From: Anisus vortex
Taxonomy: Eukaryota > Mollusca > Gastropoda > Planorbidae
Direction: 5' to 3'
NCBI GenBank assembly: GCA_949126835.1
Contig: OX421502.1
Location: forward strand, 34,746,982-34,810,981
DNA length: 64,000 nucleotides
Shown piece after piece: positions 11,815-22,735 of the stretch. The first letter of the stretch is position 1. Every line of letters starts with the position of its first letter. Under the pieces are notes generated by a model that searched no databases, was not told where the DNA came from, and saw only the letters and a program-made list of their open reading frames with translations. The translations under genes were made by a program, and so were the position numbers.

Positions 11815-12790
11815 ATTATCATCATCATCATCATCAATTCCATGACCGTCGTGGTCGTTGGGGGGATCGAATGGACACTTCAGCAGTCAACTTTCTCTAC
11901 TTTTGCCTATCTTGAGCGGTTGTCAATAGTTGAGTCTACTGCAGCCCTGTCCAACACTTCACATTGTCGAACCAGCATCTCCGCTGACGGCCTCTCCTAC
12001 GCCCACCGTCCACCGTGCCCTGGAGGATTGTTTCTGACAGGCTTTTGTGTCGCAACACATGACCGAACTAAGTCAGTTAGGCGTTTTATTGTTGCCATAA
12101 TGTTTTCTTGAGAACCTGCAATTGAGGATATTCTGTCCCACACATACGCATTAGTCCTGTGTTCTACTTAGGAGATTTGAAGTATTTTTCTCATGCATTT
12201 ATTTTCGAAAGCCTGCAACTTGCCTTCAGTTGCTGATAGCAGCGTCCATGTCTCACATCCATTCAGAACAATAGTTCTGACAAGGGTTCTGTAAAGCCTG
12301 AGCTTTGTTGGGAGACCAATGCTTTTACTGGTCCAGATTCTGTTTAGGCAAGCCATTGCCGCCATTGCAGTTCCAATCCGTGCTCGAAAATCTGACTCAC
12401 AGCTTCGTCTGCGTATATGATTGCTCCTAGATATTTGAAATTATTTACTTCTTCCAGTTGTTGTTGGTTCATTATGATGTTTGCACTTTTGGCATCTGTA
12501 GTGTTGATCATTATTTTACTCTTTTTTGAACTGATTTCCATTCCGTATGCCTTTGCTCTATCTGCAAGCTTATCTGTGAGCTCTTGTAGCTCTTTGTTGC
12601 TCCCGTCCAACAGGTCGATATCATCAGCAAATCTTAGATTGCATAGGGGTCTCCCCCCAATGGAGATTGATGGATCGTAATCATCAAGTGTTTCTTGCAT
12701 GATTTTTTCAAGGAAGATATTGAATAGAACTGGCGATAAGATGCAGCCTTGTCGGACTCCTATCGACATCTTGAAGAAGTCCCCCATACA
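11815..12790 (-). mobile_element. LINE-R: 5'-truncated LINE with frameshifted RT
   Basis: On the minus strand, RT blocks run MSIGVRQGCILSPVLFNIFL, then NLRFADDIDLLDGS (catalytic FADD in place of YADD), then FKYLGAIIY. After a frame break near 12360 the frame continues with IVLNGCETWTLL and NKCMRKILQIS. The 3' part (12110-11840) has decayed FGHVLRHKSLS codons and ends with a (GAT)n tail, seen on the plus strand as (ATC)n at 11818-11835. The 5' end stops in the middle of the RT, which is typical 5' truncation. Confidence 0.82.
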
Positions 12791-13007
12791 ACCATTTAGT
12801 TGAACTGCACTGCTTGCTTGATTGTATCAATAGAATCACTATTATACAGTGTGTGTATCCCGAGGCACAGGGTATTATTGTAATACTTGATATGTACACA
12901 TTCTTAGTTCTTCTATTAATGAGTAAAAATGTATAAAAGCGGGACCTTTTTCCTAAAAGTTTGCTCCCCCTAGCGTCAAAACCTGGCTACGCCACTGAGC
13001 TCAATGT

Positions 13008-13205
13008 TTATCTTTTCTTATACATTACAGACGCTCCTTCTATAAAGAAGATTATTGCGTCCTACGCTCATCCGTGGTCTGAGTATAGTCGCAATTTTAT
13101 TGTATTAGTGTTTTAAATGATGTTTAGTTACTTGTGTTCCTGGTTTGTTCAGGTAACCCGTTCCATGCCAAAATTGCCACTAGGGAAGAAAGAGTACTTA
13201 TATGC
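13008..13205 (-). mobile_element. LINE-T tail
   Basis: A minus-strand copy abutting the target duplication of the 10451-12997 hAT element. It starts at TTATCTTTTCTTATACATTAC and stops after AGAAAGAGTACTTATATGCC. Confidence 0.65.
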
Positions 13206-13767
13206 CATGTTGTGGATGTTATTTTTCTCTCTCTATATCTGTTTTATCGGTTACCTGTAAAATTCTACAGTCTCCATATAGAGCGAACTGTTTAGCAGAT
13301 CACAGAATAAACCTTTCAGCCTCTCTAGTGTCCGTGATATTGGCAGCACTCAGTGAGGGCGCCATCCGAGTACATTGGCGTAGCTGGGGAGTAATGGCAC
13401 CCCCGGGGCGTGTATTGAAAATGTTCGTTTTCATTTATTAGTAACGGAGGTTAAGAAGGTGTCAGTTTGGCAGCACTTCTCTTTGGCGCCTGCGGCTGTT
13501 ACTGTCCACATACATCCTATATATATATATATATACGGCTGTCATATACGTAAGCAAACGAGTATGTGTCAGTCAGGCACATACAATATGTGTGCAGATA
13601 AGATAAGATTTCTTTATCGATCCAAACAAATGGAAATTTGTTTTGATTACAGATGTTCCGTCTTTCAGCATAATTTAAACAATATAAAAAAACTATTTGT
13701 ACTCAAGCACAGAAATATACTTATAAAAACAGACATGCACGCCCACTATCATACAATTTATCATACA
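13206..13767. other. Unassigned; (TA)n tract at ~13519-13535
   Basis: No gene was found. A CATTGGCGTAGCTGGGG motif near 13372 looks like a solitary hAT terminus, but no partner end was found. Confidence 0.35.
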
Positions 13768-13775
13768 AGAAAAAG

Positions 13776-13993
13776 CAGGGGCGAAGCCACAGGGGGGGCT
13801 GAGGGGGGCTAAGCCCCCCCTGGAATTTGAAAAAAATATTATTTTCAACTGATTTTTTTAAAATATGCACTAAAATCGCTAAAAATTTGGTGAATCTTTG
13901 TCATGCGAAAGTTTAGCCCCCCCTGATATTTGGTAAATATTTGTCACGCGAAAGTTCAGCCCCCCCTGGAAAAAATTTCTGGCTTCGCCCCTG
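13776..13993. mobile_element. 218-bp hAT MITE with perfect TIRs and target duplication
   Basis: The termini CAGGGGCGAAGCCA and TGGCTTCGCCCCTG are exact inverted repeats (14 bp). The flanking 8-bp duplication AGAAAAAG is at 13768-13775 and 13994-14001 with no mismatch. The interior has inverted G7/C7 blocks (GGGGGGGCT, AGCCCCCCC) and no ORF. Confidence 0.93.
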
Positions 13994-14001
13994 AGAAAAA
14001 G

Positions 14002-14564
14002 TATCATTAGGAGTCAGGTATTGTATTTCTGGCTGACTGGCGATTCTGTTGAAAAATTCTCACTGCCAGTGGAACAAAAGAGTTCCTGGATCGATAGATA
14101 GATATATAGATAGATAAATAGATAATAGATAGATAGATTAATATATAGACTTATAGAAGGTTTGATATCAATGTATTATGTATTATGAAATATTTTCTAA
14201 AGGCTAACATAATAAGTCAGTGTTTGCGTGATTATTTCACTTGAAATTAGTTGAAGTGTCACGGCTGGCCAATGAAGTCATAACGTATTATCTGGAAAAT
14301 GCCGTCTTACATTATTGATATCACTGTGATTGTATTGAAATATCACGCTTTGTTTGACACTGTGTGGGATGTGAATATTTCATACGATATGGAAATTATA
14401 CGCACGGGGAACTGAAATGATAACCTTTGTTTTGTTTTGTTGCCAGTTCAATAGATACAATGGTATTTAGAGAGTTGTTAAGACCTATGCAAGATAGAGG
14501 AGTATACTATACTGATATGTATACAATGCTCAGATAAACATAAGGAGAAAAACATTTTCCTTAT
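14002..14564. other. Unassigned; (GATA)n tract at 14092-14145
   Basis: Apart from the GATA/GATT microsatellite no feature was recognised. Confidence 0.4.
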
Positions 14565-14745
14565 CCCTTATGCGAAAACAAATCCATATAAGTACTCTTT
14601 CTCCCCGAGTGGCATTCTGGCATGGAATGGGTTGCCTGAACAAACCAGGAAAACCAGTCAGACTAGACTCGGACCACGGATGAGCGTAGAATGCAATAAT
14701 CTTCTTTATAGAAGGAGCGTCTGTAATATATAAGATAATATAAAA
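14565..14745 (+). mobile_element. LINE-T tail, plus orientation
   Basis: This copy reads forward, which shows the family's direction: codons for YSFSPSGILAWNGLPEQTRK, then a short tail AGGAGCGTCTGTAATATATA with AGATA repeats. The WNGLPEQ motif corresponds to the WNSLP motif common at the C-terminus of CR1/Jockey-type LINE ORF2. Confidence 0.7.
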
Positions 14746-15535
14746 TTGGGAACCGTGTCGGGTTCCACCACAGAACAGACAGACAAACTGGACTACTCCT
14801 AGCCATTCCCCCCCCCCCCTTACGTGCGAGTTCTTTAATATATAAATGCAGAGCCGTATTTAGGATTGTGGGGGCCCTGTTTCCAAGGGACAAATTTATG
14901 TGGGGGCCACTCGAGGCTTCGCCACTGCCTTCCGACATTGCTTTGTTAGCCAATGCGCAGTGTTGCTGGTGCTGAATGATATCTGGTAACCCACTCTGTC
15001 TGACTCTGGCTGCCAAATCGCCAAACGAAAAGACGAAAACAAATTGGGGGATGTGTGGGGGCCCCTCTTGTGTAGGGGCCCCTGCTCCATGGAACATGTG
15101 GAACAGATAATACGCCTCTGTATAAATGGGGTGACTGAAACAGTTTTCAACAACGCTAGTAAACGCATAATTAGATTTCTTCGGTTCATAAAATAACTTT
15201 TAATAATAATAAATATAACTTTACAACAACAAACAAAAGACTAAAAATCCAAATAAGTATCCTACGAAATTACACATTGTAGGAAAACCCAACCGTTCAG
15301 CGGCTCTCCCTCTCACAAAACTCCTCTCCCCAACTCTACACACTGGTCTCCCCTGTCGTCACTGACTCCTTATCCAAAGCAACTCAAACAAGGGACGCAT
15401 GACAGCAACAGAACATAGACCATAGGCCTAGACTACTGGTTCTTCCTGTCTGTCACACACACCCTTTCATTTACCAATGTCATCAGCAAGCAGTAGAGCT
15501 CAGATTATGTTCGCTTGCGCTTATTTAAAGTTGGC
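14746..15535. other. Unassigned; GGGGGCCC-rich patch
   Basis: Between 14845 and 15090 there are GTGGGGGCCC words resembling the end of a degraded transposon (GCAGAGCCGTATTTAGG), but I could not find a matching second end. No gene is supported. Confidence 0.35.
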
Positions 15536-15539
15536 GAAC

Positions 15540-15815
15540 AGTGGCAGAGGGGCAGCGCGTTTGGGCTGGCATACCCGAATGTCCTTGGGGTTCGAATCCT
15601 GGTGAAGGCTAGAGGTTTGTTCCTAGGTCCTCAAGGGTGTCCATGAGTCTGCCCAGCTCTGACTGGTATCTGACTTTGGTTGAGGTAAAGTAAAAGGCGG
15701 CTGGGGCAATTGTGCTGGCCACACAATCCCCTAGTATGCCGTGGCCACCGAAACTGGTGAACGCTGCTTCACCGGCCGCACGGATCAACTTGGTCCGACG
15801 GGATACTTTTAATTT
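15540..15815 (+). mobile_element. SINE-A, tRNA-derived
   Basis: The head has GTGGCAGAGGGGCAGCGCG (A-box region) and GGTTCGAATCC (pol III B box). The body AAAGGCGGCTGGG, GTGCTGGCCACACAAT and AAACTGGTGAACGCTGC is shared with copies at 33097-33225, 37555-37830, 38803-39045, 45490-45725 and 62470-62700. The tail is GGGATACTTTTAATTT. Confidence 0.85.
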
Positions 15816-16124
15816 AAATTAAATTAATAAGTGCTTAAGGCTAAATAATATATATGTTACTGTTGTAGATTTATTAATTCAAACTAGTTTTCGCTTATCG
15901 TTTTAAAAATTCTTCCACAGGTGTAAGATACCAAGGCACTGCTTGCTATGGCCCAGTACCAAAAAATTGACGGCCAATGGTCAGTATCATATAATTCATT
16001 TTTGTAAAATGTGTTTTTAAAAAATTTATGATATTACGAATTTTAATGACCTTCTCAGTGGATAGATCTAGAGTTATAAATCTATCACCGGAAATCTCAA
16101 CTTTGAATCACAATAAAGAAAAAG

Positions 16125-16358
16125 GTTCAGTGAAGTAACTAGCGTCAATAGGCCTATGTGAAGTAACTAGCGTCAATAGGCCTATGTAAAGTAACTAGCG
16201 TCAATGGGCCTATGTGAAGTAACTAGCGTCAATAGGCCGCCCTATGTGAAGTAACTAGCGTCAATAGGCCTATGTAAAGTAACTAGCGTCAATAGGCCTA
16301 TGTGAAGTAACTAGCGTCAATAGGCCTATGTGAAGTAACTAGCGTCAATAGGCCTAGT
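16125..16358. repeat. 28-bp minisatellite, ~8 copies
   Basis: Unit GTGAAGTAACTAGCGTCAAT followed by AGGCCTAT, nearly perfect; one unit carries an extra GCCC. No splice or coding context. Confidence 0.92.
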
Positions 16359-16439
16359 GCCGGTAAATTGGCCACCTATTAGTGTGTGGTATGAATCTAG
16401 TCTTGAATCAAGATAAATGTTTTACAATGATTTTAAGTT

Positions 16440-16575
16440 GTTGGCTATACCGATTTGTTCAGACAACCCATTCCATGCCCCATCGCCGTTCAGGTAGAAA
16501 ACGAATTTATAGGAATGTGTCCCTGTTGATATAATAAGAAAAATGTATTTCATAAGTATTTTATAAGGTTTTTGT
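16440..16575 (-). mobile_element. LINE-T tail, degraded
   Basis: CGATTTGTTCAGACAACCCA, then ATTCCATGCCC and a GTTCAGGTAGAAAACG segment, correspond to the middle of LINE-T. Ends are not clear. Confidence 0.45.
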
Positions 16576-17340
16576 TTTGTGTTTCTAAATAAAAGTTGAA
16601 AAAAATACGGCTTATTATATATTGGCTCTTTTTACCATCTGTCCAGAACTGTTTGTAAATTGAGCGTTTCTACACATGTTCAATTGAGAACATAGTTCTT
16701 CTTAACAGAGATATCTCTACACTTACTTACTGTCTGTTTCTTCTCGTGGCTTTTAGACTGTCTTTAATTAAGTCACATCGCCTGCTGTTCCTTGGTCAGC
16801 GTCTATTCCGTTTGCCTCGGTGTGTTACTTTAATGCATGCCATAGTTGTAGCCACAGTGGAAATGGAATAAAGAGTGTGTGGTGAACGTGCCCCCCCCCC
16901 CACCGCATCGACAACCCTGTCCCCCCTTTTTCCCCAATCATAGTTGCTGTTTTTTGTTAAATAATTCTTTAAAAAAAAACAATAGATTTGAACATTTTGT
17001 TAGCATTCCATTAGTAGGGCCCTATAACTTTAATAACATTGGTTAAAATGTTCTTTGTATTTATAAAAATATATAAATATATATTAATAAATTAAAATAT
17101 ATATCGTCTCACCATACACTATTTCTTCCCATCTTGCACTATTTGCGCCACCCCATGGCTACTTCCCTTGTATCAGCCTTGATACGTTGGTTTGGTACTA
17201 TCAAACCGTAAACACCCCCCCCCCCCCACACACACACACACACACACTTTTCACTGTTTGTCAAATTACAATAGAACAAAAAGAAAATATATATATTGTT
17301 GTCTGCAGTTCAAACCACCCGACTAACACAAAGTCTTCTC
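16576..17340. other. Unassigned; poly-C/(CA)n tract at 17214-17247
   Basis: No gene is supported. Homopolymer C runs at about 16890 and 17214-17227 are followed by CA repeats. Confidence 0.4.
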
Positions 17341-17349
17341 ATTATTATA

Positions 17350-17605
17350 AAGGTAAGTATGAGATAGATGGAGAGATAGATAGATAGACGACAGAAAGAG
17401 AAATATTTTTTTATAGATAAGCTATTCATTGATGTTTAGATATATAGATAAATAGACTGGCAGAAAGATATATAGACTAGACATAGATAGACAGACAGAG
17501 AGATAGATAGACAGACGAATAGACGGATATATAGATAGATAGATTAATAGAAAGATAAATAGATAAATAGATAGATGGATAGATTGACAGATAGATAGAT
17601 AGACA
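17350..17605. repeat. (GATA)n microsatellite directly upstream of the protease ORF
   Basis: Imperfect GATA/GACA tetranucleotide repeats run up to the ATG at 17607. They contain TAG stops in the coding frame, so the ORF cannot extend upstream. A TAGACAG directly before the ATG could instead be a 3' splice site. Confidence 0.85.
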
Positions 17606-17606
17606 G

Positions 17607-20600
17607 ATGCTTGATTCTGTTATAGAGGAACATCTGGAGGTTGAACTCTACCAGCGAGACTCAGATCTACGTCACAGACACCTCACGTGTATCAAGAATC
17701 CAGGTCATGAAAAGTTTGTGCCCATCAAGGAAGTGTCCCTGGAGAACTTGCCGCTTCCGCTGCGACAGCAGAGTGTTATAGATTACGTCACGGCATTCAG
17801 CCATCTCGTCGTCAGGTAATGACACCTCGCAACGCATTGTTACTAATTGGTTGGCTGTTGGTTAGTGGGTTGTTAGCAGTTGGTCGTTATCACTTTAAAA
17901 GTACTTTTTATACATCTTATCGTATATAATATAGACGCTCCTTCTATACAAAAAAGATTCTTGCGTCCTACGCTCATCCGTGGACTGAGTCTAGTCTTGA
18001 ATTATGATTGGTGTTTTGAATGATGTTAAGTTACTGGTTTGTTCAGGTAACCTATCCAATGTCCGACTGCCACTCGGGAAGAAAGTGTACTTTTATGCAT
18101 TTGTTCTCGCATAAGGGATAAGAAAAGTGTTTTTGTCCTTATGTTTATCTAAGCATTGTAATATATTGTTATTGTGTTGTATTTCTAAGTTAGAATTTAA
18201 TGCCTTATGCATTTGTACTACTTTACTCTTTGCCCTTCTGTACATATACTAATAAACAACCAAGCCAGCTAGTCAATAATGGTTTAGACAAGAATTTGTG
18301 GAAAAACAAAATTTGCATTCAAAATGTCGCGTACTTGTAGACTAAATGTCTAAAATTAAACTCTATATATTTCGTGTTAATGATCCCATGAATAAGAAAG
18401 ATATATTTCCCATGTATCTTGTTTCACAGAATTACAGTAAAACACAATGGATATATTTCTCATGTATCTTGTTTCACAGAATTACAGTAAAACACAATGG
18501 ATATATTTCCCATGTATGTTGTTTCACAGAATTACAGTAAAACACAATGGATATATTTCTCATGTATGTTGTTTCACAGAATTACAGTAAAACACAATGG
18601 ATATATTTCCCATGTATCTTGTTTCACAGAATTACAGTAAAACACAATGGATATATTTCTCATGTATCTTGTTTCACAGAATTACAATAAAACACAATGG
18701 ATATATTTCCCATGTATGTTGTTTCACAGAATTACAGTAAAACACAATGGATATATTTCCCATGTATGTTGTTTCACAGAATTACAGTAAAACACAATGG
18801 ATATATTTCCCATGTATCTTGTTTCACAGAATTACAGTAAAACACAATGGATATGTTTCCACTGATCTATAAAAAGAATGGATTGCGCCTTCTTAATAAA
18901 CTGGTTTGAGCAAAGTGAAGAAAAGCACTGATCTATAGAAGAAAGGAAAAACTGAAAATGTCCACTGCACTTACCGATATAAACAAAATTGTGTCTAAAA
19001 CTTACTGTGCCACTGATCTATAAATAGATCGGAACGGAATCTATGTTGCTGCCATTGTACACAATATGCAAAGGGATTGTTGCTGTCAAGCTTCTGACTT
19101 CTTATTAATAATATAAAACTAACAATAATACGATCAAAAGAAAGCAAATACCAAACAATAAAAAAAGTTAATAATAAAAAAAAGTAGACATCAATATTTC
19201 GCATTACGGAAAAACCCGGTCCCGAAGCACACTAAATTTGAAAGCATTTCAAAGGGACATCATTTGGAAACTGCGCCCATTGTATAACCTTAACATACGG
19301 TGATTAGTAATAGGTCTAAGTTTATTTTAAAAAATAAATTAACGAATTAAGCAATATTGTTAAAAAAAATTATTTGGAGGACGTTTCCAATGTATACATT
19401 TAACTTTTAACCCGATTAGTCAAACGGCTTAGGGGAATATAGAGCAGAAACAAATATCTAAATAAATAAACAAACTCACGGTAATTATATATACATTGAT
19501 CAGTGACAGTATAAACGAAATGGCGGAAATTTCCTCAAGAATGTTACTTCCGAGCCTAATCCATTGTTTTTAGAGATCAGTGATATTTTTCCCATGCATG
19601 TTGTTTTACAGAATTACAGTAAAACACACAAGCTCTTCTCGGGGTAAAGACGACCCGTTTCATAAGATCGTTGGGCGCTGCGTACTTAGGTGCGCCACGG
19701 GGTGTGTCGACCAAGTGGTGGATGCCAAAAACTTACATGAATTTCCTTGCAGAGACGGCGCGTGCATTCTTAGCGTGAGTTGTGACACCTTATGTGAATA
19801 GATGTTCCTTGTCTGGTGTGTCAATATTTTTGCTGTGTCAATATGTTTCTGTGTCAATATGTTTCTGTGTCAATGTGTTTGTGTGACAATATGTTTGCTT
19901 TTCCACTTGGAATTCTCAGTGTGGCTGGACAGAAGCAGAAGTACCTTGGAGTGCGCTCGTTTGAATCTGTGGCGCCTTCTTTATGGAACATTTTACCTTA
20001 GACATTGAGAAATTATGAGACAAAAGAGTCTTTTAAAAAATAGTTTAAAGACCTTTCTCTTTTGCTAGTCTAGTGGCTGTGTGCTTTGCATACCAATACA
20101 TCTGCCACTACAAGCTATAGCAAGAGCACACTGAGCATGTTAAATGTAATAGCATGGATACAAGCGCTATATAAATAACCATTAGGCTAATATTACTTTA
20201 TTTTGATTTAATTTTGATTGTTTTTGTTTTCTCCTTATCCATCCCATAATTTTATATCTCGCCTCCTTTTTTATTGCAGGGAACGGAGCACTACGTCTAT
20301 GGCTTCTTGGATATACGGACCAACCGCCACGTCATCGCTGACGCGAAAGAGGCTCAGAGCACAGAGGTGGAGTTTTTCTTCGACACGCCGGACAGGGGCG
20401 GGGTGGTGACCTTGAAGGGTCACGAGGTCAAGCGCGACGCGTGCGGTGGCAACGACGATCAGGTCATCCTCCGCTGCCTCACCCACGACACGGACTTCAT
20501 CCCGAAGCTCCACCGCATGGTGGAAGAGGCCAAAATCCTCGGGGCCGCCATCCCGAGGTCCGTCAAGGACTGCTCCATGACCGACTACGCCATCGTCGTG

Positions 20601-20879
20601 TCCCACCCTCACGGGAACGCCAAGGCCCTGTCCGTGGGCGAGCTCGTGGAGTACCGGAAGATACCGGACAAGGCCGGATTCCTGTCGCGGTTCCTGAGGG
20701 AGCTCTCCTGGAAGCAGAGCCACAGGCTGCGGGTGACCGTCTACAGCACTCCCACCTGCCCCGGGTGCACGGGGGCGCCGGTGATCACCGGCTACGACGA
20801 TGGCTGGGCCTGGTGGCAGATGAGCCACAGCACGGCGGACCTCGTGGCTGGGGCCCAGTTGGCATTCACCTATAAATAA
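17607..20879 (+). CDS. Trypsin-like serine protease homologue, three exons, 323 aa
   Basis: Coding exons are 17607-17815, 19612-19774 and 20280-20879; the phases fit (2, 0) and all introns are GT-AG. The likely product is a cytosolic or secreted trypsin-fold protein; no clear signal peptide is seen, so location is open. Seen: TNRHVI (H141 as candidate catalytic His), THDTDF (D194 or D196), IVVSHPHG at about 229-236, and STPTCPGCTGAPV at 280-292. In trypsin-like proteases the last motif is G-x-S-G; here it is G-C-T-G, so the nucleophile Ser is Thr288. I recall mollusc relatives with CPGSSGAP at this site, so this copy may be inactive or altered. Exon 3 is strikingly GC-rich compared with its AT-rich surroundings. 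Intron 1 carries a LINE-T and a splice-acceptor minisatellite; intron 2 a LINE tail. The ATG follows stop-containing GATA repeats; an upstream exon remains possible. AATAAA signals lie at 20875 and 21014. Confidence 0.75.
17905..18240 (-). mobile_element. LINE-T tail in protease intron 1
   Basis: A nearly full ~335-bp minus-strand copy, from CTTATCGTATATAATATAGACG to ACTTTACTCTTTGCCC. Confidence 0.7.
18395..18860. repeat. 50-bp minisatellite made of copies of the exon-2 splice acceptor
   Basis: About nine copies of a 50-bp unit: GGATATATTTCCCATGTATC, TTGTTTCACAG, AATTACAGTAAAACACAAT. The true acceptor of protease exon 2 (19585-19632) reads GATATTTTTCCCATGCATGT, TGTTTTACAG, then exon bases AATTACAGTAAAACACACAAG. 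So every unit carries a polypyrimidine tract, a CAG acceptor and the first ~17 exon bases. Fifty is not a multiple of three, so use of a decoy as a plain upstream acceptor would usually break the frame. Confidence 0.88.
18861..19584. other. Remainder of protease intron 1
   Basis: AT-rich intronic sequence. The phrase CACTGATCTATA recurs near 18860, 18927 and 19011. No ORF is supported. Confidence 0.5.
19905..20215 (+). mobile_element. LINE-G 3' end in protease intron 2
   Basis: Translation includes KYLGVRSFESVAPSLWNILP and ESFKNSLKTFLF, the typical APRLWNSLP...FKxxLKTxLF C-terminus of CR1/Jockey-group LINE ORF2. It is followed by the 3' end GCATGGATACAAGCGCTATA TAAATAACC. It is 5'-truncated. 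Confidence 0.7.
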
Positions 20880-21500
20880 ACGCATAAATAGTTTAGCTAC
20901 AAATAGAACGCTTCACTTTGGCAGACGTTTCTGAAATATAAACTAAACCTACATAAGAAATGACCGCTAGCTTTGGTGGAAATCGCGACAGGATGAAAAC
21001 AGTTTTCTTCTTGAATAAATGTGGAGAGAGTGAAGCTACACAAGTTCTGCCTCGTTCGGCCATTTATTGATCATGTGATCATTCGGTCACGTGGTGTGAT
21101 CATTGCTCATGTGATAAACATCACGCTGCATAATATAATTATGTTGTCACTTATATTTCATTTTTTCAAATTTCAACTATTCCAATCACTACAAGCCTTA
21201 ATCTAACCACTGTAAGCCTTGACGTATTAATTTATTTTTCGTGTTATGTCCATTGATTCATATATTTAACTTAATATTGGAAACATCTACATGCGATACT
21301 AACCTTTATATATATATGGACTGTCCTGTTACTTTTGACAATATCGAAAAATAACGTGTCCTTAGAGAGATAATTTACTTCTTTTTAAAAGTATTTTATG
21401 TCGTTTTATTCATGATAACATATTTCATAATAACTGGTCTATATAAAATAGCAAATTGACATTGTAACGTTTTTCTTTTTTGTGATCTGTAGTGACAGCG
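20880..21500. other. Protease 3' flank, AT-rich
   Basis: A polyadenylation-type AATAAA occurs at 21014-21019. Otherwise nothing was recognised. Confidence 0.4.
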
Positions 21501-21625
21501 CTGTAGAATACCATTCTACAGGTCGAGTGTTCGAATTATTTATTCCGAACATGGGGAAAATAAAGGCCGGATATTGTGCTGGCCACATTATCCCATCACA
21601 TGTCGAACACGGAGATATATATATT
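21500..21625 (+). mobile_element. Degraded SINE-A fragment
   Basis: GTCGAGTGTTCGAATTATT (B-box-like) is followed by ATTGTGCTGGCCACATTATC CC, as in SINE-A. Low identity. Confidence 0.4.
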
Positions 21626-21874
21626 AACTATATATAATAAAATAAGCAGCCGGAAGTGGCACAATTAGACGTGTGTGTATGTAGGCTATGTTTATATGTG
21701 TGTTGACTTGCATATGTAGTCGTGTTTCATCATAACTTATAACCAAAGCATCGCCAGTCCATGCATAAATAGGTCACGCATGTACAACCATATTATGCAC
21801 TTTATTTCCGTCGTGGTGAACTTTAATGCAAAGATAGACTGGACAATTGGAACTATGCATTGCTCCATATGTTT

Positions 21875-22225
21875 ATTGTTGTTATCTTATATGTTACAGA
21901 CGCTCCTTCTATACATAAGATTATAGCGTCCTACGCTTATCTGTGGTTTGAGTCTAGTCTTGAATTTTGATAGTGTTTTAAATGATGTTATGTTACTGTT
22001 TTTCCTAGTTTGTTCAGGCAAATCATTCCATGACCGGATGCCACTCGGGAAGAAAGAGTACTTATATGCATTTGTTCTTGCATATGGGATAAGAAACGTG
22101 TTTTTGACCTTATGTTTATCTGAGCATTGTAATAGATTGTTGTTACGTGTAATTTATAAGTTAGAATTTAATGCCTTATGTATTATTCCTACTTTGCTCT
22201 TTGCCCTTCTGTCCTCAGATTTGAT
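21875..22225 (-). mobile_element. LINE-T tail, long copy
   Basis: Well-preserved ~340-bp minus-strand copy: TTATCTTATATGTTACAGAC to TTTGCTCTTTGCCCTTCTG. Confidence 0.75.
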
Positions 22226-22339
22226 TTTGTTGTAAGTAGAGATGACTTCTCCTCTATCCTATAAGTCCATTATACGTTTGGGCTGTCGTTGCTCCACAAA
22301 TGACATGCGAACTATCTTGCTACAATCTCTGCAATGCTT

Positions 22340-22735
22340 ATAGTATCTCCTTTACCTTATCGCACCTTACAGACGCCCATTCTCTACAGAAAACCGATGC
22401 GTCCAGCCATAATCTGTTGTTTGAGTCTATCTTATCTTATAAGTTTACAGACGTTCCTTCTAGATAGAAGATTATTACGTACACTAGGCCCAAAACTCCT
22501 GCAGGGCGACAGGGATCCGTCGGTGGCAGGGCTAGAACCCGCGACCTGTCAGTTGGTTTTTGGTTAACAGTCCGGTGAACTAACCTCTGGACCAGTCTAG
22601 TCTTGCAGTATGATGAGGCTTGTTAAATGATGTTAAGTTGTTGGTTTTTCAGTTGTTGTTTTTATAGGCAACCCATTCTAGGCCAGGGTACCACTCGGAA
22701 AAAACAGAGCGTTTATGAATTAGTTCATCCTCATC
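22340..22735 (-). mobile_element. Two LINE-T pieces, the second split by a SINE
   Basis: A short tail lies at 22340-22430. A second copy starts at TCTTATCTTATAAGTTTACA (about 22426), breaks at about 22480 and resumes at CCAGTCTAGTCTTGCAGTAT (about 22592) on to 22735. The interrupting piece is the SINE-B at 22485-22600. Confidence 0.65.
22485..22600 (-). mobile_element. SINE-B, tRNA-derived, inserted in LINE-T
   Basis: On the minus strand it has GGTTAGTTCACCGGACTG (A-box region) and GGTCGCGGGTTCTAGCC (B-box region), then GCAGGAGTTTTGGGCC, as in the copies at 4735-4860 and 37115-37200. Confidence 0.65.

Larger units (their letters stand above)
10451..12997. mobile_element. hAT-type element, 2.5 kb, perfect 8-bp target duplication
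   Basis: The left end is CAGTGGCTTAGCCGGGGCAG; the right end, reverse-complemented, is CAGTGGCGTAGCCAGGTTTT. The flanking duplication AGCTCAAT occurs at 10443-10450 and 12998-13005. It holds a fragment of the 523-3368 hAT family (10545-11425) and a LINE (11815-12790); little of its own interior remains and no transposase ORF is visible. Confidence 0.88.

Noticed and set aside
14663..15189. 144- and 97-codon minus-strand frames
   Set aside because: They span the LINE-T tail and G/C-rich repeat debris; no conserved motif.
18395..18860. CRISPR-like regular array
   Set aside because: Units are contiguous without unique spacers, the context is eukaryotic, and the unit matches a splice acceptor.
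20271..20885. 204-codon minus-strand and 144-codon +1 frames over protease exon 3
   Set aside because: GC-rich coding sequence opens other frames; no motifs and no splice context support them.
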